DNA from: Tricholomella constricta
Taxonomy: Eukaryota > Basidiomycota > Agaricomycetes > Agaricales > Lyophyllaceae
Reading direction: 5' to 3'
Length of the DNA stretch: 64,000 nucleotides
Assembly: GCA_013368375.1 (NCBI GenBank)
Contig: JAACJP010000002.1
Span: 1,736,001-1,800,000, forward strand
Position numbers and translations under genes: made by a program. Each line of letters starts with the position of its first letter. The stretch's first letter is position 1. The notes beneath the pieces were generated by a model, which was not told where the DNA came from, made no database searches, and saw nothing but the letters and a program-made list of their open reading frames with translations. Positions 10,764-22,901 of the stretch are shown piece after piece.

Positions 10764-12690
10764 CTAGGAGGTTTTATACATGAAAAGTTTCCGCTCACGA
10801 ACAAGCAACAATGCATGTATACGTACCTCTGGTTCGTTCAACACAAGGACTTCGTTGTAGTTTGTGCGCAACGCTGACCAGTTGAGGGTTATTGTTCCTT
10901 CTTTTATGTACCCACGACCACGCAGAGATTCTCGGGCGTTGAGGTTGGCAAGTAGCGCGTTGGCGTATACTGAAGAAACAAATGAGTCAGTACCCACACT
11001 TGTAGACTCCGAATCTCGATGATGATACTTTTGGTGAACAGAAAATTCGAACCCAGGAATATAAGCGTATCGGGAAATGCGAAGAACTGGTGGTTTTGAC
11101 ATCAGCGCTCGTGAAAAACTAGACGCTTCTAGTTGAGTCAGGGGACATACTGTGACGATGTTAACCGTGGACATGATTGATGAAACCAGACCGGTGTTTA
11201 CGGAGAATATCACTACACGGCGGATGATCCTTTTTGTCCTAAAAGATGTGAGCTGAATAATTGATTGAAACTTCTGAGAGAGAAGGAACCTTTTGCTCTC
11301 CACTTTCTGCAGTAGTAGATAGACGCAGAGCACGGTGGCAATAATGATGTCTAACACGACGACTAGGATGGTCCCGGCGAGGCCGAGCCACTGCACAGCG
11401 GCTGGATTTGCAGGGAGCCCTGTTATGCAGAAAGGGAGCACGTACCCTGATATCGCTCTTTTCAATCCAAAGATTGAATCTAAATCTTTATTTGGAAGGC
11501 GTAAAAACCACAAGCTGTAAGAGATGGCTTTTCGAACTCACGATAGCACGGACGCAGCTATACCCGATGGATGAGTATATGAGCACTCAGACGATGGATT
11601 CTTAATTACCGATGGCAAGACCTGATCAATCTCATTAGCTGAATATTCAGAATTGTATGTTTGGACCAACTTAGTGATGTTAGTGTCAGCACAAGCTAAG
11701 ATCGAACATTATTAGAAACCCAACGGGATGCGTCGGGCAAGTCGTACCAGGACACATCCAAACCAGAAGTTTCTCTTGCAAACTGTGACAGGATCAGTAA
11801 CTTTGCGAGGAGTTGATGCGAACACTGAATTGACCTTTCCAGACCCGGAGACCTAGATAACTTTCGTGGAATGACGTGGTCAATACAGGAACCACTGGTC
11901 GTACTAGGAATTGACGCACGAGTGGGTAAGAAATGACAAAAGTCCCTTGAGCTTTGTATCAAAAAATGGAACAACACGTCATCGTGATTGTTGCGACGGA
12001 CCATCAGAGCTGGGTCGATCTGATTCAATAATTGCACTTTGAAATCAAGTTCAGGTCGCAATTTCTGAATTTTTGACTTACGTCGAGCGACCTAGAAATG
12101 ACCTAGTATTGGAACATGGAGAAAAAAGTCAGAGTGAGAGCTCACCGGTTAACAAACATCCGTCGTGCTGGGTGAGCCATGTCGCTCACGACTAGCAAAT
12201 TGAGACCAAGTGTATTGAGAAGCTGTTTACATAGGGGCTATAGAACACTCACGATATCCATACATCCCATTGCAAACAAGAACGAGGGAAACCGAGTCGA
12301 TGATCCTATGGATGAAAATTTTTGCACGTCATGTAATTTTCAGCTGGTCCCTTAGCGTGGAGCCTACCAGACGCTCCATGCCTGCAGAGATGAAAATTTA
12401 ACCCTGTACCACACGAGCGAGTAAGAATTAGTGACTCACCAGCAATTTGAGTTCCCGCCTATCGTTTGGGTAGAGTGTATAATAGATGTATCTAGTGGCC
12501 ATGACTTGATCTGTCATTCTAGGGGCATGGGCAATACGCACAATTGAAGCGTCGTGATACCATAAATGCTGCGATCCCCTTCTGAGGACCATACTACGAT
12601 AACGAGCTGAAGTGGCACTCACATGCTAGATGCTATAAGACCAATTAGAGCCGCTCCCCAAGTGTTATCAAGTGTAGGTGCTATGGTCAT
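10764..12690 (-). CDS. DUF6534-family multi-pass membrane protein, possibly interrupted
   Basis: DUF6534 proteins are Agaricomycete-expanded seven-helix membrane proteins of unknown role. Exon 1 (12690-12623) starts MTIAPTLDNTWGAALIG, the family N-terminus with its LDNTxGALLIG motif. Small exons follow: QVMATRYIYYTLYPNDRREL up to about 12437; AWSVW; IIDSVSLVLVCNGMYGY (12308-12254). The 3' part (about 11515-10764) reads LWFLRLPNK, the helix LAGTILVVVLDIIIATVLCV, then TKRIIRRVVIFSVNTGLVSS, FFAFPDTLIFLGSNFLFTK and IYANALLANLNARESL, the family C-terminal signature; each join is a GT-AG intron in frame. Between about 12190 and 11560 only some 20 residues are expected but about 0.6 kb intervenes. 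That stretch is a long intron, an insertion or decay, so I cannot say the gene is intact. Exon 2 start is also unresolved. Confidence 0.72.
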
Positions 12691-13957
12691 CCCAGAGAAC
12701 TGAATCTCTCAATGAAGCGCAGGCAGAACGGAGCGAGGAAGGGTAATCTGTCGTCGTCAGCAGTGCGTAGAGGTGTCAAGGCAAGGTTGAGAATCACCGA
12801 GAATGTCAAGCTATCGAAATAAATCAAGACCACATGAGAAGTGACGCACGAATCTGCTCGAAGCGTGGGTGCAGGGTTACCAGTTACCAAATTCCGTGAA
12901 CTTGAGCGGACTGAATTGGCGAAGATCTCGATCATGTCAAGTGGCGAGTGACAGCACGATCCATGCATCCCCAATGTATCCCAAGGTTTTGATATGTCCT
13001 GACAGGCCTCCTTTCTTGGAAACTTTCCCGCTCACAGCGAAGATCTGGTGGCACATCAGATCCTCAAGAATAAGTTACAACCTCCGAGTCGAGCTTCAAT
13101 TTCCCACATCCCGGACGCAGTATCGTAAATTGACTTTCAGTCCAAAAAGCCTGAAATGCGGAGCTTGTCCGAAATGGGTGATCAATATATATCGCCGAGG
13201 AATCTGGTTGGACGCGATGGATTTTGCCGGGCTCAGGAACAGGAATGTCGGGCTCAGTTGCCACATACTTATAAGTACATAAATAACCTCCATGTATGCG
13301 GTGCCATGGAGAGGAAGTTAAAGCAGTAGGACATGATGTCAGTAGTTCGGGCTCGGGCAGCTGCAATTCGACAATCAATGGAAGCTCACGTCATTGAGTC
13401 AGGCGTACCTATTACACAGGTCGTCAAGCGGTCGTAGCGCATGGAAGATGTGGAGATGAAACCATTAACCGACACCATTCACCACCTGAAAAGGGGGAAC
13501 CCCACGAACTCCTCTGTACAGGACATGTACGAGTCGAATTGAGTAGCGGAGGAACGTCATTGAGATCATGTTGAACGGTATACATGAGTCTGGTTACGAA
13601 ATTTTGGAGTATGATTGGTTTGCTTGGACCATGGAGATATTCGTCTGGGAGCAGGGTCTAATGGCCGTGAGGAAGGTAAACGGCACTACTTGCCAAAATA
13701 AACCCTCCTAGATATTAACAACAAGCGACACTGTTTATAGAGCAGCGACGTACGTACGGACGTGGAGTGGACAGCTCGAATGGCGCCGAATTCAGCGACT
13801 GTATATTGCTCGGTGAATTTTCATCCACAGTGCGAACGGGACGCATGAAAAGTAGACAATACAAAGGTATGAGATGGAGAAAGGTGGATGCACAGCTGTA
13901 CAGCAAGAAGAAAGTGAAAGCGATGGGCAAAAGCCTCGTGAAAGACAAGCAATTTGA
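12691..13957. other. intergenic, no supported gene
   Basis: About 1.27 kb between the DUF6534 start and the CDC73 stop. Minus-strand donor-like sites occur (near 12852 and 13388) and one ORF (stop 13715) has a hydrophobic start, but it begins at TTG and no exon chain gives a recognisable protein. Remnants of another membrane-protein gene are possible but unproven. Confidence 0.4.
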
Positions 13958-15551
13958 TTAGGATTTCATCAACCAAGGTTTGTTCATTATTATCCAAGTG
14001 TCAAGAGTCTTCCAAAAGTGCGCGACGACCGACTTGTCAACATGGCGTCGGTGAGGGTCAATCTGATTGAAGATATAAGACGAGCGCAGAGGAGGTAGGA
14101 TATGTATACTTTACCTTCAGTTCCATGACGTTCCAGTCCTTGATCTTTGTGTTAGGTGGGTCGTTGGACCACGAAACATAGATTCCTTTGACTAAAACAG
14201 GGAAATCAGCGGAGGCACGATGAAAAGTGGGAAAGTCTGTATACCATGATGGAACAGCTGTATAGGCTCATTCCACTTATATGGCCGGAACTGCCATGCC
14301 TGCCCCGTCGTCATCACACAAACCACACGATCCCACGCATCCGCTCCGAACTTCGAAAGGGCCTCCACACTGTCGACCACGAAGTATCGTGCGTGGGTCT
14401 CTGTCTCCTTGCCGCTGGAGTCGATATGCGTGCGCTTGCGGTAAATTGGGATCACATCTTCGGGACGAGTGTTGCCTTCGGCAGTGGCACGTGCTCGCGC
14501 TTCTTGGGAAGGCTCGAATCTTGGAGGGGCGTCGTAAGTTGAGAAGTGCATTAGACTAAAACTCGACTTACGTGGATTCCTGGAAGAAGCGTCTTACATT
14601 ATGCATAGTGATGAGGGCGGTTGGGGAAGATGAAATCATGATGATTGGAAAGTTGTTTCCTAGCACAATTCAATTGTGAGAAAATGTGAGAAACATCGCC
14701 TTGAAGACGGCACTCACGAGCTTTCCGAGCTTGCATCTTCGCGTCCATGGGTGGTGGTGTGGGTACCGCGCCAGGTTTGCTGGATTCCTTCAACTTCTTG
14801 AGTTTATCGGCGTATACAATTTTAATGGATGCAAAGTTCTAATCAAGACGTTAATGAGATTACAGACAAAAAAGCAATGTTTCTGGATGCCCACATTTGG
14901 TTTGGTGCCGCGAAGAACGGTGTTTCGATCTCTGAGCTCAACTTCATTCTGCTTGATCTTCTTCACCACCTCAACGTCGTGGCTATCGGCAACGTAGCGA
15001 CGTTTCGTAGGAGACGAAGAAGTAAGCTCGGCGTGGGACTTGTGGGGAGTAAGAGTAGCATGTGTCGCTGAGCGACGAGGAGATCCAGGGGGGGTCGTCG
15101 AGTCCGCTATCCCGGTATACCATGCTCAATCAGCTGTACCCATTGGACATTCAAGACACTCACAAGGAAGAGGCACAATCCTTGAATTTTCAGTAACTCG
15201 TCCTTCCAACCATTCTACGACACTCTTTCTCTCTGTAACACTAACGAAGCCAACCGCTAAACCATTCTCTCGAGCCTGTTTCATATATTCCGCACCCGGT
15301 GCATCGCGTAGCAGCCAAGCGAGATATATAGCCTCGACAGAGAAGAAATCAGATGGTCCCGAGGAGGTAGTTACGCCTGTTTTCAGATATCGAGTCGGAC
15401 TAGATTTTGCGAGAGAAATGGCTGGCGAGACCAGGAGATGGGTTGCACTGAGAAGAGAGGAGCATGGTCCGCTACTGTTGGAGTAGGTAATTGGGTCCTT
15501 GGACTTTATCGCTTGCCGTAGGCTGAGCAGAGCATCAGTGTTTGGGCTCAT
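13958..15551 (-). CDS. CDC73: CDC73/parafibromin, subunit of the RNA polymerase II Paf1 complex (about 421 aa)
   Basis: Cdc73 links the Paf1 complex to elongating RNA polymerase II and supports histone H2B ubiquitination and H3K4/K36 methylation. Seven exons close in frame: 15551-15164, 15106-14895, 14838-14718, 14659-14572, 14519-14245, 14191-14115, 14062-13958, total 422 codons with stop. Exon 1 has the N-terminal domain (LLSLRQAIKSKDPITYS ... VEWLEGRV). Exon 2 ends with the conserved VEVVKKIKQNEVELRDRN. From exon 4 on is the C-terminal Ras-like fold: NNFPIIMISSSPTALIT, then ADAWDRVVCVMTTGQAWQF and YKWNEPIQLF in exon 5, KGIYVSW in exon 6 and HVDKSVVAHFWKTLD in exon 7. Length fits between yeast (393) and human (531). 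An in-frame ATG at 15581 could add ten residues. Nuclear location is family knowledge. Confidence 0.93.
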
Positions 15552-15952
15552 CGTTGGTGGTGGTGACAGTGGCAAATTCATTGCTTGCCGCGCATTGCCG
15601 CTGGAGTAATGGCCGTGGGAAGGTTCGGGCGCGTCTGCTGCCTTCGACACGACCACGCTCTCAAATCTCAAACGCTCAATAATTGTTCCAATGTTCTCGT
15701 GCAGTTATCACGGCAGCAACGAGCCTGAGAGAAAAACTAAAGTGAAGAAAATGCGAACAACTTATTTGCAGTGCGATGCATGGGCCGAGATGCACCCTAG
15801 ATGCCGGAAGCTGACGTTCCCCGAGACTCACTTCGCGCAACACGTCCTAAAATTTTCCTATTAATGTAGGTCGCTATATAGATACAGCGCTTGACGATTG
15901 CTATTACTACATGTCCATCCTTTTCCAACGCACTTATTCATCGGCCCTCGTC

Positions 15953-17455
15953 CTAGGGACGATCAGGGAAAAAAACAACACGACCCACAAGCCCCTCCAA
16001 CTCGTTGCGTGCATTATGCGTGAAAATATCAGAATATACGAATTCCACTGTTTCGAGTGGGACTGAAGCGGAACGACGTGCTTTCGCAAAGAGAACGAGT
16101 GGCTTGAGACAGCTGTCTCCAAATGAACCCCACCCCCCACTGCTCTCCACGCTGCCGATTGTCAGGGTTTTCAGCCGTGGGCAGAGGAGCTCGCTGTGAG
16201 ATAAATTGTCCAAAAGATACTCGAGATCGTTCTTTGCAATTCGGAGAGTTTCGAGATTGGGAAGTTGGGCAAGAAATGGGCCCAGGGAGTTTATCATCCA
16301 ATCGTTCAGGGCAAAGCCGAGTTCGAGCGTATTGACGGAAGAGAGGTCGAAGAATTGAGGTAGATCGGCAGAGAAAGCACGCTCGGATATTCGGTGGGGG
16401 CAGATGAAGGAGACCTTCCAGTCTGCAGGATCATTGCTCCATGGTGCTGCCGCCGACGTTAACAACCTTACTCCTTCCCGAACCAGGCGAACAACACGGA
16501 TGTCTGAGAGGGGGTACATCGCCTTCAGACGTGCGGGTAGAAGGTCGTCAAGGCCGTCAAATTGGGAGCAGTTGATGTGGAGGCGAGTGGTGGGTGACAG
16601 AGAGATGTCGGATAGGATAGATTGAATGACGGACGCTTTCGCTGCGATATTAAATTCACGCAGTTGGGGAAGGGATATCAAACGTGGAGGAGCGATGTCA
16701 ACATCAGGCAATGCTAGGGTGATGCACGATAGGCGTATGTGTTCTAGATTAGGAGAGGCTTCGAATATGGTGCGAAGCTGGGTAAGTGACGGGGAGTACC
16801 CCGTGGCCTGTCCACGCAAAGAGAGGCGGGTCAACCCCACACATTGATGCCATGGAATCGATACACAATCGAGTGTGAGCGCCTTCAAATGCGGGAGGCA
16901 TGGTAAATCATCGAGGATAAAATTTGTCGACAGCGCAGGCACTGTCAGCGACAGGTCAGTCAAGGCCGGTAGACTCGGCCCCAAGTTCCTGAACAGTTTG
17001 ATCATATCTTCCGGAAAGAGATTAAGTTCAACAGACTTGACGCGTTCTGCGTGCGAACCAAGGCCTTCAATGTAGGGACCTTCGATACACAGCTGCGATG
17101 GAGACCATGCACTGAGGTGGATTGGTGCGGACGCGGAACGGAGGAATGATTCCTGCGCCAAACGGGGGTTACGGAGGTCAATAATCCGCCAAAGCCTGGC
17201 AGCGTTAAGTGATACAAACCGCCACCTCCGACAAACTTGAGTCAAAGCAAGACGGTGCGGTGATTTCTGAAATCCGTAGAGCCGGGATATACAGATCCCA
17301 AAGATTTCTTCAAGGATTTCTGCAGGCAAGGCTGAGATCGGCATAAGGTCATTCAGTTTCGTCCGAGTCGCCGACAGGGCCTCCAAAAGGCGTGTCTCCT
17401 CTGCACGGAGCGCAGAGAGCATTTGTTCTGTCTCGTCGGAATGACAAAGAGCCAT
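15953..17455 (-). CDS. F-box-like protein with N-terminal coiled coil (500 aa)
   Basis: Single exon from ATG 17455. Residues about 6-36 form a short coiled coil (DETEQMLSALRAEETRLLEAL) directly before the F-box-like domain (SALPAEILEEIFGICIS ... LALTQVCRRWRFVSLNAARLW, about 41-90), a layout very common in mushroom F-box proteins. The rest is a leucine-rich region without clear repeat boundaries. The F-box predicts Skp1 binding in an SCF complex; the substrate is unknown. It is related to the F-box gene at 8908-10473 (see shared motifs there), on the opposite strand with CDC73 and DUF6534 between them, so an old local duplication or membership of one large family fits. It is divergent from the intersectin-like gene, with about 500 bp between the starts. 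Confidence 0.85.
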   Translation of the reverse strand: MALCHSDETEQMLSALRAEETRLLEALSATRTKLNDLMPISALPAEILEEIFGICISRLYGFQKSPHRLALTQVCRRWRFVSLNAARLWRIIDLRNPRLAQESFLRSASAPIHLSAWSPSQLCIEGPYIEGLGSHAERVKSVELNLFPEDMIKLFRNLGPSLPALTDLSLTVPALSTNFILDDLPCLPHLKALTLDCVSIPWHQCVGLTRLSLRGQATGYSPSLTQLRTIFEASPNLEHIRLSCITLALPDVDIAPPRLISLPQLREFNIAAKASVIQSILSDISLSPTTRLHINCSQFDGLDDLLPARLKAMYPLSDIRVVRLVREGVRLLTSAAAPWSNDPADWKVSFICPHRISERAFSADLPQFFDLSSVNTLELGFALNDWMINSLGPFLAQLPNLETLRIAKNDLEYLLDNLSHSELLCPRLKTLTIGSVESSGGWGSFGDSCLKPLVLFAKARRSASVPLETVEFVYSDIFTHNARNELEGLVGRVVFFPDRP

Positions 17456-17964
17456 TTGAAGTCAACTGAGGCTTCTATTAGCTGTAATATTCGGCGAGCG
17501 GGGCGAGAACGCACCTTCAAGTAATGTACTGATCAACGAGGCGTGTAGCCTTGACCCTTGGGGTTTATATCCCAACCCCAACGAGGCGTGTCAGTGGGAA
17601 CCTAAGCGAATTGGCATCACCTGTGCCGCAAGGCAAGTATAGTTGACCAATTGAGTGCGTGCAGGGAAGGTCAGGGGACAACTTGTCTTATGCATTTCTT
17701 GGAACCTTTTTGTCTTTTGTAGCTTTAGGAGCTTGATTGACTGTTAGCTCCACAATTGCAATCGCATGATTATGATACGATTCGGGCCAAGAACGAAAGA
17801 GAACAGGAAGTGTAGACGCCGAATTACCAGTCAACCTGTAGGCAACACGAGAGAAAAATGCCTTCTCAGGCGATTATAATCGCCTGGTAGGTTCGGAGAA
17901 CTTGCACAGCGCGGATTACGTTTCCGCAGTCGGCGCCTGAATTTTCGCTTACACCATAACCATC
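17456..17964. promoter_or_regulatory. divergent intergenic promoter region
   Basis: About 510 bp between the start codons of the F-box gene (minus) and the intersectin-like gene (plus). CT-rich runs occur near 17695-17720; no clear TATA box was seen. Confidence 0.4.
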
Positions 17965-20900
17965 ATGTCGCAGTGGGGTCAAGGCCAGCAGCAGCCTGGC
18001 TTCCAGTACCCCATGCAAACGGGGTTTCCAGCCAATAACCCCCAATTCCAGCAACCAAATGCCCAGTTTCAGAACCAGAATCCTCAGTTCCCACAAAATC
18101 CCCAGTTCCAGCAGCCGGGAGGGTTTGGAGGGCCTGCCTTGGCCCCGCAAGCGACTGGGTTCCCTGGACAGCGAATGCAAGGCTTTCAGCAGCCTCAGCA
18201 GACTGGTTTTCAGGGAGGGTCGGGCTTCGTTCAGTCCCAACCGACCGGGTTTCCTGTACAGGGCGGTAATTTCCAAGCGCAGGCAGCGCCTCCACCCGTT
18301 CCGCCTCTTCCGACGCAATACGCCCAACAGAATCAGGCATCTGGATTCTTGGGCTTGCCTCAGCAGTCGCAGCAACCACAGATGAACCGTTTCATGAGTT
18401 CATCTCCTGGCCCAGGGGGTTTGGTTCCCCATCACACTGGCTTCCCCGGAAGAGCTGGAGGCGGCCCATTGGTCCCTCAGGTTACTGGATATGTCGATCC
18501 GCGGCTTCAGATGATGTCCAGCACCTTCATGCCCTTGAACAACACGTCCTTTGGCACTGGTGCAGCTCCCCAGCTGCCGCCGCAGCAATTTAACTTGCAG
18601 CAGTCCTTTCAGCAGCATAGCCAGGCTCAACGCGGTACCCCCACCCCTCAGATGTCGTGGGCGTTGACTAAGGCGGAGAAGAAACAGTACAACGATATCT
18701 TCCGATCTTGGGATGCTCAGAACACTGGGTTCATCAGTGGTCAGACTGCGTTGGAAGTGTTTGGAGCAAGTGGTCTTCCAAAGGACGATCTGGCCCGCAT
18801 TTGGTATGTCCAAGCGCTCACGCCAGGTATATATCATACTGACGCCTGCTGCAGGACTCTGGCCGACATCGATGATCGCGGTAAACTGAACATAGCTGAG
18901 TTCCACGTCGCAATGGGTCTTATCTATCGTCGTATGTATTCCGCAACTTGCCAACACCACGTAGTTCTTATCTTCCTTCAGGGCTGAGTGGCATGCCCCT
19001 TCCCGATCAGCTTCCTCAGGAGCTTGTGCCGCCCTCTGCTCGTGACCTCAACAGCTCTGTCGATATCATGATTGACCTTCTGAAACACGAATCTCGCAAT
19101 CGCTCTCCTTCGAGCCTCGATGCGCCCGTATCTCGTGCGAAACTTCGTTCTCTCAACAGTTCTTCGTCCACTCTTGATTCTGGCCGCGATGCTACGATAT
19201 ACAAGCATAATGACACAGAACCTACTGATAGCTTCTACAAACCGCGCTCTCGTCATATAAATCGGGATGACGTTCGTTCTCGTAACGACCTGGATAGTCC
19301 ATCTGCCGATCTGGATGAAATGAAGCGTAAACTCGCCAGCACTGCCCAAATGTTGGACCGTGCCGCGGAAGCCGATGCTTCGAGGACAGCCGAGGACGAC
19401 GCGTTGGATAGAGAGTTGGAAGATTTGAAATATCGCGTCAAGAGGGTTAGCGATGATTTGGAATATGTCTCGCGTGGCCCGAGATCGGCAGTCAAGGACC
19501 AGGATAGAAGGAAATTGGAACGAGAACTTCTGGCCCTCATGCACGAACGCTTGCCTGAAGTGGAAAGGAAGATTAAAGCCAGAGACGAGAGGAAGGAACG
19601 GGACAAGAGACAATGGGCACGCGATCGGGATCGGGCAAATGAGCGGTTTGGAAGGTACGATTCGAAGGACGATTCCTCCTCGCGGAGGTATGATGATCAT
19701 GATAGGGATCGTCCTTATTCGCGTGGTGGCTACAGAGACAGGGATAGGGATGACCGTGACGATGATCGTTCTTATCGACGTGATGCACGATCACGCTCAC
19801 GCGACAGAGACCGCGAAAGAGACCGTGACCACGACAGAGACCACAACCGTCCCCGTTCTCCACCCAGGGCTCGTTCACCCCCTCCCGCGCCACCCTCAGC
19901 TGCTCCCAGCTCAATTCGCGACCCTCCTGCGGCTCCGCCTTCAAGGCCTACCCCATCACCCGCTCCTCTGAAGAAGATGACTGCGGAGGAACGTCAAGCG
20001 TTTGCACGCGCCGAGGCCAAGCGGCGCATTGAGGAGCGCATGGCTAAGTTAGGAGTGACGGCTCCCTCGTCCCCGGCCATCGACACTACCGTCGAAGATA
20101 GGCTTCAGCAGGACAAGAAGGAAGCAGAGGAAAAGGCACGACTTGCAGAGAAACAGGCGGAGGAGAGGGAGCGACTTCGCAAGGAGCGGTTGGATAGTGA
20201 GAAGGCGGCGAAAGCCCCACCGTCTCCTTCTCCAACACCGGCACCAGCACCGACCCCGACGCGTACTGCTCCGGCACCTACTGCTCCAGCGCCTGTGCCA
20301 ACACTCAGGGCCGTTCCCCCCGCTCCCAAACCGCGTGCTCCTGCCCCGCCACCACCGCGCAAAGCGCCTGCTATCCGCCAGATACCTGCTGTTGCTCCCC
20401 CTGCACCCAAACCCCCTATCGTTGTCGCACCGCCTCCTGAACCTGAGATTGACCCTGAAGAGGAGGCCTTGCGCGCTCGGGAAGAGGCCATCAGGAAGCA
20501 ACGCGAGGCTAGGGCTGAGAAACTTCGGCAGCTTGAAAGGGAAGAGGAGGAAGCTGCAAGGCTTGAAGAGGAGAGATATCAAGCGCGTCTCCAGGCGTTG
20601 AAAGTCAGATCGACGCCATCTCCTGCGCCCCCTCCAGCGCCAGCTCCTCGCTCAGTGGTTGCTCCCCCTCCTCCCAAGGCTCCGTCACCTCCACCTGCTC
20701 CCGCTCCACCTCCAGCTGCCGAGCCTACGAAATCGACAAACCCATTCAGCCATTTGATCAAACAAAGCGGAAGCACTCCGGCTGCAACGCCTGCCATTAC
20801 TAACGGTAATACGAACCCCTGGGCTCGAGCTCAGACTGCGCCCCCGCCAGCAGCTCCCAACCCACCCAAAAGCCCTGGCCCTAAATCATACCACACCGCC

Positions 20901-22865
20901 CCAGCGTCCAATATTGAAGACGACTGGGATGACATCAAAGAAAATGTCGAGGACGATAGCAGCGACGATGAGCTTTCCGGCCGTGGGCAGCGTGCTGATC
21001 TTGCTAGGCAACTGTTCGGCAGCATCCTCCCCACCAGCAGACCCCAGTCCGCCGCTGCTAACCCTCGGTCTCCTACTATACCGGTCTCTCCAGGCCCTGC
21101 ATCCGCACCCCCTGGGCCCGCACCCGCGCCTCCCGCTCCTCCTGCACCACCCGCGCCTCCCGCACCTCCTGCTCCCCAGGCACCTGTAGCGCCACCTCCG
21201 CCTGCACCACCCGCACCGGCTGCACCTGCACCTGCATCCGCGCCTGCAGGAGGACCCGGCGACGTGAGTGTCCTCATGCGCTCGATCCAAGGTGGCCTCA
21301 AGCTGCGACCTGCCAAGACGGTCGACAAAAGCGCGCCACCTGTTTCTGGAAGAGTCCTCGGCGACGCTGAGCCCCCTTCTCACATCAACGCAGTTCCACG
21401 ACCTGCATCCCCGCCGCGTGTTGCGAGTCCCCCTCCCGCGGCGCCTGGCCCGGAGCAACAGCAGTACGAGCAATATCTGCCGGAACCTGCTGGTATGGAC
21501 CAGGACGGCTCCAAGTCGAGCAACAGACAGTCGGTTGGGTGGTTTGCGGATCGGGCGGCGGATGCTGGTGGGGCTGGGCCTGGGCCTGGGGCTGAAGTCT
21601 CGCGGCTGCCTTCGACGACGGAAGAGGAAGAGGATGAAGCGGCCTTGGCTCCTTCCCCCATCCCTGCAATTCACATTGATGAAGCGACGCCTGAGGCAGA
21701 TGCTGACCCCCTGGCGGATATTGACAGGACGATCCGTGAGTTGTTCTTCTCTCCACAGCGTTTTTGGCATGCTAATCAAGACTCTGGCAGAGCATCGCGT
21801 GCGGTCGTTGTACGCCTACCAGGGTGAAGGCCCTGAGGATCTAAGTGAGTTTTACCTGTTGGCGCTCGTAACCGTGGCTGACGCTTCTTTGCATCAGGCT
21901 TTGGAGAAAACCTTGTGTTGACTGCGAACCCTTCGAAGTCTGGAGGAGACTGGTGGTTTGGTACTCTGGTGAGTTCAGGGAAGTCGGGCGTGTTCCCGAA
22001 GACATATGTCGAGGTTGTCAAGTCAAGTGCGTCCACCAAACCTTTCGCATGTTCCCTTTCCATCTAACCTTGCACATGTTCAATAGTCAAGGCCAAGGCC
22101 CTCTATTCTTACACGGGAAATAATACCGACGAACTCCCCTTCACCGAGGGTGACGAACTTACGATCATAGATACGAGCGAGGAGGAGTGGTGGAAGACGG
22201 AACAAGGAGGCGTGGTCTTTATCGTCCCTGCTGCATATCTGGAGGTTGTTGAGGGTTAGTGAATTCATTACCTATTGAGTTCCTCCTGTTTACGTGTGTC
22301 GAAAATAAATAGGCTAAAATCACCTTTTTTTTTCTGCTTCATTTTCCATGTACACACACCTCAAAATTACATCTTAAACTCGGAATGGAATCACGTTACA
22401 TGCATGCTATTAGATCCTGCCCACGCACGCATGGCGTCCGCGATGACCATATCGTCCCCAATCACCGAGAGTCCGGTCGAGGTAAAGAATATAGCTGACA
22501 CACCACCTACAGTGGTCGATCCCACCCTTGCCAACGTGTCGCTTGACCACGAGGAAAGCGACAACGAGGCCAACGATTCCGATTCCGACCTGTCGTCCGA
22601 CTATCTTTCCTTCAACGAGAGCGACGAGGAGAACGATTACCCCGAGACGAAAGCCGAACGCGAGGCACGCGCACACGAACGGCAACTTGTCCTCCAAGCC
22701 GCATTCCAGGCCGCAGGTCTCATCGTCAAACAGGACGACAAGAAACCACCTCCGAGGCCGGTCCGGGCGCGATCGACAAAACGTCGGCCTGCACCTGCTG
22801 CACCCACTCAGCGCAGGATGACAGTCAGTACTACCAAGGAGCTCCCGCCTGTGCCGGAGCCGGAG

Positions 22866-22901
<36 letters not shown>

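Noticed and set aside
13715..13948. Minus-strand ORF with a signal-peptide-like start
   Set aside because: Begins at TTG, lies just after the CDC73 stop, and the hydrophobic stretch is the reverse of a purine-rich tract.
20049..21779. Several long minus-strand ORFs within the intersectin-like gene
   Set aside because: Antisense of Pro/Ala-rich coding DNA gives Arg/Gly/Ala-rich open frames; no independent support.
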